Positions 54,814-64,000 of a stretch of DNA of 64,000 bases are shown here, in pieces (the first letter of the stretch is position 1; every line of letters starts with the position of its first letter). Source of the stretch: Chara braunii (taxonomy: Eukaryota; Streptophyta; Charophyceae; Charales; Characeae); the NCBI GenBank assembly GCA_003427395.1, contig BFEA01000186.1, positions 1,867,623 to 1,931,622 of the forward strand, read 5' to 3'. The position numbers and the translations under genes are program-made. The notes below the pieces were generated by a model. The model worked only from the letters and a program-made list of their open reading frames with translations. It was not told where the DNA came from and made no database searches.

Positions 54814-54990
54814 ACTGCTCATCACATGTCTGTTCAAACAAACCAGTTATCAATGTTTAGGGAAGCTGGACCCACTTTCCAGCAGGTGCTGCTCCCCACC
54901 AATAGATGGAGCCTCCCTGGGAGTGCTAGTGGTGCCTGCTTCTATCAGCACCCCTAGCATTTGCTCGGGCTGTTCGTTGGGGAAAAAAAA
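54814..54990 (+). repeat. SINE-like dispersed repeat, good copy
   Basis: TGTCTGTTCAAACAAACCAG, then GGGAAGCTGGACCCACTTTC, CAGCAGGTGCTGCTCCCCAC, CAATAGATGGAGCC and CACCCCTAGCATTTGCTCGG, ending in an A-run (54983-55004). It sits between two copies of a MITE right end. Confidence 0.8.
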
Positions 54991-55063
54991 AAAAAAAAAA
55001 AAAACGTTTCCTAAAATGCTGGCTTGTTAACGGGCAAGACTTTAGGAAGTACTGGTGGTTTAA

Positions 55064-55429
55064 CTCAGAGTTTCTAACTCTGTGCCCTCAGTCGCGCCTT
55101 CAGGTGCAGCTCCCCTCCAAAAAAAAGAAGAAGAAGAAAGGAGCCATCTACCAGCGGGGCCTGCTACTGGGGGATGCTCTTACAACCCAAATACGCAGCC
55201 ACCGTGCCCTCACTATGTTCCGAGAGAAAAAAAAAGGAAAGAAAGAAAGAAAGAAAGAAGAAAAAACGGATGCTGGAGCTGGTTCCCATCCAGATGCATG
55301 AGCTCAAGGACTCAATCCCAAGGGACTCTTTCAGGCCCAACCACTTCAATTATCTGTCGAATCTGGACAGGACGGCCTTTCAGGCCTTTTTTATTATCAT
55401 TTTAGTATTACGGGGAACCCCGTAGCAGC
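55064..55429. other. No gene seen
   Basis: A-rich and GAAA-rich tracts (55225-55266). No motif recognised in either strand. Confidence 0.35.
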
Positions 55430-55434
55430 CACTT

Positions 55435-55775
55435 CCGTGCTCAAGCCTCCAACGAGGGAACATGCGGGAGCTGCACCCACCAGCAGGTGTGATACCTGCT
55501 ACAGCAGGTGGGCGATACAGGCCAGGGGTCAGCCGGTAGCATCAGGACCGAGCTTCTTCGATGGGCCAGTCACTGTGCCTCCCCTCCGGTCCCCTCCCCC
55601 TATGAACATCAGCAGTCTCTGCTCAATGCCACTCGGGAGGACCAACGGCATATCTTCTATGTGGCGGGCGCCAAGCTTGCCCAGGAACGTACCCGAGGCC
55701 AATGGGGATTGAACCCAAGACCTCCTGAATGCCACTTGCGTGCCTTACCAACTGAGTTAGGCCGCTGGATTTTTT
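55435..55775 (-). mobile_element. tRNA-derived SINE
   Basis: In minus sense the head reads GGCCTAACTCAGTTGGTAAG (A box) followed about 35 nt later by GGTTCAATCCC (B box), the spacing and consensus of an internal Pol III promoter. A non-tRNA body of about 260 bp follows to about 55435. Acceptor-stem pairing is not convincing, so it is a SINE head, not a functional tRNA gene. It is most likely transcribed from its own promoter when active. Confidence 0.7.
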
Positions 55776-56337
55776 CAGCATTCCAGAGATAGCGACCCTT
55801 CAAAAATAATAAATAAAAATTTCAGAATTGCCTATGTTGGGGAACAGGATTGCCAGCTCCACGGGGCCACAAAGGGAAAAGAAGGAAAAGAAGAGCTCAG
55901 AGCTGAACTGGCCCCTGATTTTGCTACGTAGTTGGTTTACCACAGAGGACAATCCCTATCAGGCTAGGCCCCCCTTTTACGGCAACACCAACCATCAGAT
56001 TCTTCACCTTCCGTTCTTCCATCAAAACACATGGTGAATTTCACTTTCCTGAGGACCTATTCACACGAAAGGCTTATGGGCTGAACCTGACCACACAAAC
56101 GGCCAAATTCGGTCAAATAGGTCTGTGTGGGGATGACCCCTGGGAGATGCCACTAATGGACCAATGATTATCGCGCTGTCCGCAGGAAACACAACTGGCT
56201 TGCCTTCACATCTACTCGATTGCTTTCTTTCTTTCTCTCTTTCTTTCTTCCTTTGGTTCAATTATTATTCCTTCAAGAATCATCTTTGACATCTGCCAGA
56301 TGTCACGCCCACCCAGATGACATTGGTCACGTGCGGA
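55776..56337. other. No gene seen
   Basis: A CTTT-rich microsatellite patch lies at 56223-56252; otherwise nothing was recognised. Confidence 0.35.
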
Positions 56338-56395
56338 GCCCCCCATAGTGCAATTATAACTTATTTTTGTGACTCCACTGTAAGTTACCCCCCAA
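56338..56395. mobile_element. Right-end fragment of the GGGGTAACTT MITE family
   Basis: CATAGTGCAATTATAACTTA, then TTTTTGTGACTC and GTAAGTTACCCCCC correspond to the right terminus of the MITE at 57789-58080. Confidence 0.65.
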
Positions 56396-56555
56396 AAAAG
56401 GGCATCACCTGGCATCCACCAATGATATCAGCAGGTGCAATCGCATACCCACCCATCTCTTTCTAGAAAGGCGAGACCTTGACAAGTTTTCCGATTTCAC
56501 CTTGGCGTTTGGATACAAACTGAGTGGGTTAAAATGCGTGGCATCCAGCATAAAT

Positions 56556-56880
56556 GTTTTCTGGAAGACCCGAAAACAAACGGAAAAGTTAAACCACCAG
56601 CACTTACGTGGCATAATGTTTTCTGGCATAATGTTTTCTGGAAGACCCAAAAACAAAGGGAAGAGCTAAACCACCAGTACTTACGTGGCATAATGTTTTC
56701 TGGAAGACCCAAAAACAGAGGGAAAAGTTAAACCACCAGTACTTACACGGCATAATGTTTTCTGGCAGACGCAAAAACAAAGGGAAAGGTCAAACCAACA
56801 GTACTTACGCGGTATAATTTTTTCAGGAAGACCCAAAAACAAAGCGAAAAGTTAAACCACCTGTATTTCCAAGGGACTTT
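56556..56880. repeat. 62-bp minisatellite, five units
   Basis: Units start at 56556, 56633, 56695, 56757 and 56819, each beginning GTTTTCTGGAAGACCCAAAA (or close) and containing TTAAACCACCAGTACTTAC. A 15-bp partial unit (56618-56632) lies between units 1 and 2. The internal motif is the TIR of the 54.5 kb element. Confidence 0.9.
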
Positions 56881-57300
56881 TCTCTGGGGCTGGAAACAGC
56901 CTGCGCGCCGAGAAGAAACGAAGCGGTGCAGGCCTCCTTTTGGCTGGCGCCGCCAGCCATTTTGTTCCAGAGGCCGAGCCCCGAAAGTTGCGCCAGAACA
57001 CAAGCTGCATATTTGATTCTTTGGCGTGGAAATGTACTGGTGGACCACCTGGTCCAGTACCGTGCCCCGCTTGAAAACAAATACGTGGCTGTATACGGCC
57101 GCATTTTTCAGGGGTTTGGGTATCGGACCGAAATTGCTGGCGGCACCAGCCAATAGCAGGCCCACGTCGATTTGTTTTTTTTTTTGGTACGCAGGGTGAA
57201 TTTTGTCTCGGCATCAATAGCTGGGTGGCGCTCGGCTGGTAGGATTGCACATGTCCTCTCACTTGTCAAGGTCGATTGACTCAGTGGCACATGGTGTTTT
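56881..57300. other. No gene seen
   Basis: Overlapping short frames on both strands; nothing recognised. Confidence 0.35.
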
Positions 57301-57301
57301 T

Positions 57302-58340
57302 GTTTTGAGGGAAGTACATTCATGTCATATCAGAGTTTCTTAGGGGGGGCAAAAACAACATGTGTCGGCAAAGAAACCAGGTGCGAGTTCGAAAAGGGCA
57401 ATGAAAGTGCCGCGGCCGTGGCGTCAGGTCGGGTGTCATATTTTACAGGGGTCGGCCGTGGTGTCAGATGTTGGAAAAAAAAAAAGGCCCGACGGGTACT
57501 TTTCGACTGAAATTTCCGTTTTGAAGTTGATGCGTAATTTCTTCGCCGGCGCATCTTTTTTGCCTTTACGAACTCGAACCTGCCGCGTCCGCCATTGTTC
57601 TTACTTTATGTTTGAGGGAAGTACGTTCACGTCACATCAGAGTTTCATAGGGGGCAAAAAAAACATGCGTCGGCAAAGAAACCAGGCGTCAGTTCAACAA
57701 AGGCAAATGAAAGTACGCGGTCGTGGCGCCAGACTGGGTGTCATGTTTTACACGAGTCGGCCGTGGTGTCAGATGGGGAAAAACAATTGGGGTAACTTCA
57801 GTAGAGTCACAAAAAGGAGGAGTTATAATTGCACTATGTATGGGGCAAGATACAGTTTGCCATAATTGCACTTCAGGCACCCTACCTGCCCAGAAAACTG
57901 GGTTGTATACATTTCCTGAACTGCAATTTGAAACTGTATCTTGGAGACTTGGACCATAGTGCAATTATAACTCATTTTTGTGACTCCTGTATATATATTT
58001 CCTGAACTGCAATTTGGAACTGTATCTTGGACCATAGTGCAATTATAACTCATTTTCGTGACTCCCGCGTAGTTCCCCCCAAAAGGAAAAAAAGCCCAAT
58101 GGATACTCTTACAACGAAATTGCCGTTTTGAAGTCGGCGCGTGTGTTTTTTGCCTTTACGAACTCAAGACCTGCCGCATTCGCTGTGGTTTCTTCTTTTT
58201 TTTAATTGTTGGCGGGGGGGGGCAAGTACATTCAACTCACAACCCATCTTATAGGCAAAAATAGCATGTATGGGCAGATCCCTCACCTGCGGAGTTCGTG
58301 TGTGTAGATGGCCTGAATTCAAACGTGGCAAATAAAGATT
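57302..58340. repeat. ~310-bp direct repeat, two clear and one diverged copy
   Basis: TTTGAGGGAAGTACATTCAT, then CGGCAAAGAAACCAGG and GGTCGGCCGTGGTGTCAGAT occur at 57305-57480 and again at 57612-57780. A third, diverged and partial copy surrounds 58085-58300. The second copy is interrupted by a MITE at 57789. Confidence 0.75.
57789..58080. mobile_element. MITE with GGGGTAACTT termini
   Basis: The left end GGGGTAACTTCAGTAGAGTC, then ACAAAAAGGAGGAGTTATAA and TTGCACTATG is mirrored at the right by CATAGTGCAATTATAACTCA, TTTTCGTGACTC and GTAGTTCCCCCC. An internal segment (about 57911-57990) is duplicated at about 57998-58068. Non-coding. Confidence 0.78.
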
Positions 58341-58459
58341 AAAGCTATTTTTGTTTTTTTTTGCCATTTCAAACTCGAGCAGCGACAAAACTGCCAGCAC
58401 ATGCTTTTTCCGTCCATTTGAAGCTAAAAATGCGGCTCAGACGCAGTTATTTTTATAAA

Positions 58460-58650
58460 GGGGTAACTTCAGTACAGTCACAAAAACAGTTTGAAATTAC
58501 ACTAGGCATTCCCCCGAACATAAACACACCCCCATACGACCCAACCTGGCCAGAAAGCTAGCTTGTATACATTGCCCGAAGTGCAATTTGAGACTGTTTT
58601 TTGCCCAAAGTGTATTTTCAAACTCTTTTTGTGACTCCCGCGTAGTTTCC
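58460..58650. mobile_element. Second copy of the GGGGTAACTT MITE
   Basis: GGGGTAACTTCAGTACAGTC, then ACAAAAACAGTTTGAAATTA at the left and CTTTTTGTGACTCCCGCGTA plus GTTTCC at the right match the 57.8 kb copy. The centre shares TTGTATACATTGCCCGAA-like sequence. Confidence 0.72.
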
Positions 58651-59246
58651 TGTTTTCTTTAAAATCATAGTGCTAGGCCTCTATCCCGGTGGTGGTGAGG
58701 GTACCACCAGGATTGAGGTCCTGCAAAAAGGATGACTCCGACATATTGGTGGGGAGAATGCCTGCTGGAAACCGGGTCCATGATCCCATTATTTGCAACA
58801 TAAAGTGGTTTGTCATAGGATGTAGCACCGCCTTTTTCATTGCCTCTGTCCTCAAGACGTCGTGATGGGATTGAAACTCTTGCGAGGCATCGTTGGCGGG
58901 TTCAACGACGTCCATTGCAACGAGCCTTGCGCTTGGCCCGGTGGCGTTCTGCTTCCGTCGGGAGGGGGTAGGCTCCCCTTTTTATTTTTATTTTTTTTTA
59001 TCAAGGTGTGGAGGGTAAGTTTCGTGGGAGGGGGGAGGGGTAATGGAGATGGGTGGAAGTCAGTTATGGAAGATGGAAGAACGGTAGAGCGGTGAGCTTC
59101 TCATATGGTAGTTTGTAATTGTTGGATGTCTTTTTTTCTTTTTTTTTCTTTTTTTTCTTTTTTTTTGGGGGTGGGGGATGCTCCATCTATTGGTGGGGAG
59201 CAAAACCTGCTGGAAAACGGGTCCAGCGTTGTGACGAACCACTTTC
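58651..59246 (-). repeat. Two inverted SINE-like fragments
   Basis: In minus sense 59171-59230 has GGACCCGTTTTCCAGCAGGT, then TTGCTCCCCACCAATAGATG. A shorter fragment (GGACCCGGTTTCCAGCAGGC) lies at 58757-58778. T-runs in between (59129-59166) would be the A-tail of the first copy. Confidence 0.68.
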
Positions 59247-61590
59247 TGTAACGCGCGATTTTCTGCGCGGTTGCAATGAGGGGTCCTAAGCTGGGAAGAT
59301 TGAGCTGATTACGGGAGATCGGGATCGGTGGAAAATTGCATCAGTGTCCTCGCTTTTTCGTCCTCCTTCGTCGTTTCTTTTTCGAATGACCGGGCACGGG
59401 GTCAGGTGTGTCTTGGGACGGCCGGTTTAGTGATTGGTCGGATGGTTGTTGGGCGCGACGCCACGCGCGCACGCAATTAATAAATGTTGACGACGTTTCT
59501 TTCGGTTCGGTTTCGATCTTTTGGGCGCGGACATCGCGCGGGAAATTGCTTCGTTCTTTTTAATTTCCTTTTAAATCTTTTTCGAATTTTGTCGAGCCCC
59601 TGATGGCTCTCGGAATTTCGGACCTCCCTTCTGGAATTCGTGCTCCTTTTTGCTTTTTCCCAAGTAGATAGGAATTTAGGAATTTAGTAATTAGGATTTT
59701 TCCTGCCGCGCGGCGCCTTTTGTTTACGCGCTTCTTCATGCGGCTGCAACGGTACTCTGATTAGTGGGCACCCTTAATCGTATGTGTAACTGTAATTTTG
59801 GGCGGGCGCCATTGTAACTGTATCTCTCTTCTTGCACTTCGTCTCTCCCGCCCTCCCTCTCTTTCTTTCACCGAAATTTTGTAAGCCGCAGCTTGCATGC
59901 TCGGATCGATGCGTGGAAAAGGGTTATGTCCCCCACGCCGCGGCCGATCATACAGAACGCAGACGTTCCCTCTCTAATCCTCACTCTAAGTCCTGGTAAT
60001 TCCGTGTTCTTCGCGCATGCATGCGCGCTATAAATTTTGGCTGCGCGATTAGTCAGCTTTCTTAACCCGTTGTTGGAAGCTCGGGGTTGCACGATCAGGA
60101 AGGGTCGGCACACGAGCGAAGTAAGAGGTGAGTAGAGCAGGAGTTGGGCGACCCGACGGGCTGGTGCCGAACGCGCGGGATTGACGTGGGCCACGATGGA
60201 CTGTGGGCACGGGCGAATCCGACGGGTGCGGGAGGACTAAGCGGGGTGACAACTTTGTGGGTTGGTGCGTGACGACGGACTGCCCGCATCGGAGAGAGAG
60301 AGAGAGAGAGATGAAGAGAGTTGAGATCGATGGACGCGGATTTGCTGTTTTCTTGTCTATTCCCCCTCTTCATCTGTGTACATACATTTTGATTGCGGCT
60401 CCGGGCGGTTTGCCCATTCTCATTTTTGTTTCGGCTTATGAAATCTGGGCTTGGGTTCTTGCTTACATTTGTCCTTGCGATGTCCGTCCTGCTTGCATTA
60501 TGTGTATGAATGAACATATGTATGGATGTATGTATGGATGTTATGACTGCTTGTCTATCTTTTGGCTGAGAATCCCCGTCCTTGCGTTATATCTATGTCG
60601 AATCCTTGCCTGCACCTGATGCCGCTGTAGATAGGACAGGAATCTGGCCCTGATAGTGGGTTTGTTCTCGCTTTTGCTTATCCCACGATGGGGGTTGTGA
60701 TATGATTGCATCTTGCGTACTCGACGATCTGAAGTCTGGTTCCGCAAACGCCGCGCGAGAACACGTGTAAACACGATCTGAGTCGCGCCCTTACACGCAT
60801 TCTCGTGCGCCGATTCGATCACCCAAAAAGGATTCGCGGCGGGACCATCATCCCGTACGAGCACGTTGAGGCGCCACTAAGTTTGCCGGCCCTACACGTG
60901 CTCGCGCGCGGTGACAATATCCCGCCCCGCGCTATCCCACCGACGATGATACCATGACGCGATCCTGGGGCTCAGACTCGTCCTATGACCCGGACTATTT
61001 CACCCCTATAATAAACGAGCTCATAAGGACCCGATACCCCTGTCACACGGAAAATCGGCTATGTCCGCGAGAATTCCACTGTGCCACCTCTAGCGACCCT
61101 CGGTGCTCCGATTTCCCTTCTCCCGACCACACCTACTACTTCACTCACCCGGGATTCGTTGAGATCACCACCAGTTTCCCTCCTTTCCGTCTCCTTCTCC
61201 CGTATCATCAACTCAGTGTCGTTCCGTGGCCGGCCATAGCCCCCTATTGGCCCAATACGTTTTGCGTGAACTGCCGACGCAGCGGCGCACAGAGAACTCT
61301 GGAATTTCGAAGGCCCAACCCAGGTACACGGCGGCCTGCGCCACGTGGCGGCCCCCGACGGCCTAACTTTTCAGGACCATCTCCACCATGGAGGAATTTT
61401 TTCGTAACCCCTCGCCCACAGTGTCCCGGCCCCTTCGGACTGTGAGACCCTTGCGCGTGCACCCCTCGTTCGCCTAATTACATTCATACCCTTAAGACTC
61501 CCCCAGTTCCCCCAAAAATCCCTGGCACACCCCTTTTCGCACTTCCAGGCCCACACTCCACTCCGATCAGGAAGTCGCGCTGGGCGTGAG
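59247..61590 (+). mobile_element. Probable 5' LTR of a second Ty3/gypsy element
   Basis: The right limit is set by the PBS at 61593. The left limit is a guess: TGTAACGCG at 59247, a typical LTR start, interrupts the SINE-like repeat region. The partner LTR is outside the window, so the boundary cannot be confirmed. A 163-codon plus-strand frame (60954-61445) with several Cys and a Pro/Arg-rich end lies inside. A GA tract is at 60293-60312. Confidence 0.55.
60954..61445 (+). CDS. Unrecognised 163-codon frame inside the putative LTR
   Basis: ATG at 60954. It has scattered cysteines (RYPCHTENRLCPREFHCATS, then FCVNCRRSGAQRT) and a Pro/Arg/Gly-rich C-terminus (RRPAPRGGPRRPNFSGPSPP). It would lie in the R/U5 part of the LTR, upstream of the PBS. 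It may be chance in GC-rich DNA, or a leader-encoded peptide. No family recognised. Confidence 0.3.
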   Translation: MTRSWGSDSSYDPDYFTPIINELIRTRYPCHTENRLCPREFHCATSSDPRCSDFPSPDHTYYFTHPGFVEITTSFPPFRLLLPYHQLSVVPWPAIAPYWPNTFCVNCRRSGAQRTLEFRRPNPGTRRPAPRGGPRRPNFSGPSPPWRNFFVTPRPQCPGPFGL

Positions 61591-61592
61591 GT

Positions 61593-61605
61593 TGGTATCG
61601 GAGCC
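61593..61605 (+). promoter_or_regulatory. Primer-binding site, initiator tRNA-Met type
   Basis: TGGTATCGGAGCC matches the plant PBS TGGTATCAGAGCC, complementary to the 3' end of initiator tRNA-Met, at 12 of 13 positions. It lies about 150 bp before the gag ATG. Confidence 0.85.
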
Positions 61606-61746
61606 CGACACGTGGCTAGGGTCTTACGATTGATAGCACAATAATTAGGCGACCTGGCTAACGGCGGGCGACCTTGCCCTCGGAACGTGCATAGACGCGA
61701 CCCTATCGTCACCCGAAGCAGATCGACTAACCGACGAGCAGCCAAC

Positions 61747-64000
61747 ATGGCTGCCAACGTGCCAAACCCGGTTCCACAACAAAATGCTAATCCACCAAAT
61801 CAACCCACCCCACGTGCACGAGCTCCCATGACGCCACCAGATCTCTATCTATTTGATCCAGCACACCATCTCGCAGGAGCATGGCTGGCCACACTTAGAG
61901 CCCAACAGTATACTGACAATGAAGTGCAAATCAACATTCCCGCCCGATTGGGGGGAGACGCTCATCATTGGTTTAACACTTACGTGTGGGTTGACCTCCC
62001 GACCTTTGAACGGGATTTGATGAACCGATTAGATTATGTTTACCGTGACCCCGAGCAAGCGCTGTACATGATCAAGGACCGAGTGCAAAAACCTCTCGAA
62101 TCCATTGCGGAATATCGAAACCGGTTCTACAGAATGTTCGTAAAAACTGAGCGAGGTGAACAAGTAGGGAGAGATCTATTCATTGACGGGCTTCGCAGCC
62201 GAACGATAAGGGCTAAGTTGCGGAAGCAATTTTCCCCCATCACTCACACGCTGCAACAAATCATGACTGCGGCAGAAGAAATGGAACGAAAGTTCGCAGC
62301 GAACTTCCTGGAAGGAGAAGACTATCCTAGGGAAGGAGATTCGACCGAGCTCGCACGAGCGAGAGCTGAGCTGGCTGCCTTGCAAAACAATTTTGAAAAC
62401 ATGGGGTTTGTGTCAGGACCTGTCACCTATATGGAACAGATAGGCCCCAAACGAGTGATCCTAAGTGAGGTTGCGAGCACGTCCGCTCCTGCGATGCCCC
62501 CACCCGTCAGGACGTTACCCCCGCCACCGATTGAGGCTCCCGCACGATCGAATGAATCAGCAACCATTTTTGAACTAACCAAAACCTTGATTAGTTCGAT
62601 CCATGAAAGCAAAAAGGAGCAGCGGGAGCACAATGCTCGGCTGGAAGCCATGATGAGGAACATGCGGCCCATTGCGGTACGCGCCCCTCCGATGCAGTAA
62701 GGATTAGCCCCGACACCTGCTCTCGGAGGAGCTGTGAACAACCTGAATGTCTGTTATGCCTGTCATCAGCCATGATATCTAGCCCGTGATTGCCCCCACC
62801 GACCCCCACAACAGAGAATCGGGGTTGCGCCTATGGCTGCAGCTCCCATCGCTAACGGACCTGGACGAGTCGGAGCCTTGATGGAAGAAGTAGAGGGCGG
62901 GGGAAGTGCCCTGGCCACCATGGAAGAGGCCGCCGAGCTAATCCCGCAAGATCAATACGTATCACTGGGGTATCCTGGGCTTAGAATGATCGGAACAATC
63001 AGACCAGCGCCAGAACCGAAAGAGGTGGCGGAGTGGCGACCGTCTCTATGAGAAATGGAGTCGGGAGGACCCACCTTCGTCACAGGAGAGATCGATGTAT
63101 TAAACATCATCCGAGCCTTGGACCATCGGATTCCCCTTCCGATCGGTCACCTACTCTCGATCTCCGAGCAAGCCAACGAGCGAATGCTACAGCATTGCAA
63201 AGCAAACCGAAAGCGATTCGCCCTCGCCCGAACACCAAATGCAAAAGCAAAAGGCCCCGCGCCAGAAGAAAACCCAGCCGGCACTTCGGATCCGATACGG
63301 GTAGGTTTGATTCAGAAAGACGATCATTTCTTACGGATTAAACCAATTCCGTGGAAATCCGAGTGTGATATAGAGATTTGGGGAATTCCTTACAATGCTA
63401 TTATAGATTCGGGAGCGGCTGTGTTGGCTGTCTCACTGAGAGTGGTCGAAAGGGCAGGCAGGAAAAACAACTTGATCACGCTTTCAGAGAAAGATCAGCT
63501 CGTTTCGGCTGACGAAGAAAGAATTAGAACTGTGGGAAGAATGACCAATGTCGCCTTCCGATTAGGAAAAGTACACGTGCTTGGGGATGTCGTAGTACTA
63601 GATGTTAATACGTACAACGTTCTTTTCGGACTTCCCGCTCTTGTGGCATTACGAGCGAACCTGGATTTCGAGCGACGATTGATCGTCCTCCGACATACAG
63701 GAGGAAAACCCTACGCCGTGCCCATGCGATTGACCTTTCGCATTACGATCAACGCGGTTCCGCGGGCTTCACCGATGATGGCAAGGACTCTCCGCATGAT
63801 CTCCTGGGGTGAATCTGCAGAAGGAGAGTCATCAACAGATGATGCGGAAAGCAGTGACGAGAATGATCCGGAGATCTTGAAATTGGTACGACAACGCGTT
63901 TACTACCCACCACCCAAAACGATAGCAAGAACGATGCAATTAACCAGCAGAAAAATTCAAAGAACCAAGGCAATGATCCTGGGTGAGCCCCTCGTACAAA
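61747..64000 (+). pseudogene. Gag and protease of the second Ty3/gypsy element (runs off the window)
   Basis: One frame runs from ATG at 61747 to the window end, broken only by TAA at 62698, TGA at about 62773 and TGA at 63049. The capsid part has LGGDAHHWFNTYV, RDLMNRLDYVYRDPEQALYM and PLESIAEYRNRFYRMF, typical of retrotransposon Gag. The zinc knuckle (62752-62793) reads CYACHQP-stop-YLARDC: the Gly codon became TGA and the His became Tyr, so it is dead. After 63055 come PIGHLLSISEQANERML and then the protease with IIDSGAAVLAVSLRVVE (Asp codon at 63406) and NVLFGLPALVALRANLDF. RT and integrase would lie beyond 64000. Confidence 0.85.

Overview
The window is repeat-rich nuclear DNA of a eukaryote. 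It is most likely a green plant or streptophyte alga outside the flowering plants. A decayed plastid chlL fragment is fused to a mitochondrial rps7 fragment at 43.4-43.8 kb, and flowering plants have lost chlL. A plant-type tRNA-Asp primer-binding site, a plant-type initiator-Met primer-binding site and a telo-box cluster agree with this. No intact host protein gene was recognised. Nearly everything identifiable is a mobile element, organelle-derived DNA, RNA-derived sequence or simple repeat.

Layout. 0-4.2 kb: microsatellites and a LINE remnant. 4.2-27.3 kb: one giant Ty3/gypsy-type LTR retrotransposon of about 22 kb, on the minus strand, with 4 kb LTRs. In its own sense it reads 5' LTR (27305-23281), tRNA-Asp-type PBS, structured AT-rich leader with telo-boxes (23.26-21.1 kb), a cassette of accessory ORFs (21.1-16.1 kb) with three copies of one unrecognised protein family, then gag, protease, RT/RNase H, integrase, and the 3' LTR (9143-5366). 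The end of the 3' LTR appears inverted to 4198-4526, and undoing that inversion exposes a 4-bp target duplication. 27.3-38.5 kb: decayed sequence with an unusual RT pseudogene, a U6 snRNA chimera and degenerate tandem units. 39.1-40.6 kb: two adjacent arrays of hairpins with conserved cores and compensatory stem changes. 42-45 kb: an inverted repeat pair, the organelle insertion and a young foldback element with target duplication. 45.4-49.1 kb: a second minus-strand ORF cluster preceded by hairpins like those in the giant element's leader, probably a relative of its accessory cassette. 49-59 kb: a simple-repeat/assembly-gap zone, SINE-like families, MITEs and a 62-bp minisatellite. 59.2-64 kb: the 5' LTR, PBS, gag and protease of a second Ty3/gypsy element on the plus strand, running off the window.

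The most novel material is the giant element's accessory cassette plus structured leader, its apparent second copy at 45-49 kb, and the covarying hairpin arrays, which share a core motif with those leaders. All coding calls come from reading translations and motifs by eye; no homology search was run. Most coding regions carry stop codons, many of them explicable as C-to-T changes (CGA to TGA, CAG to TAG), so the elements look inactive here.
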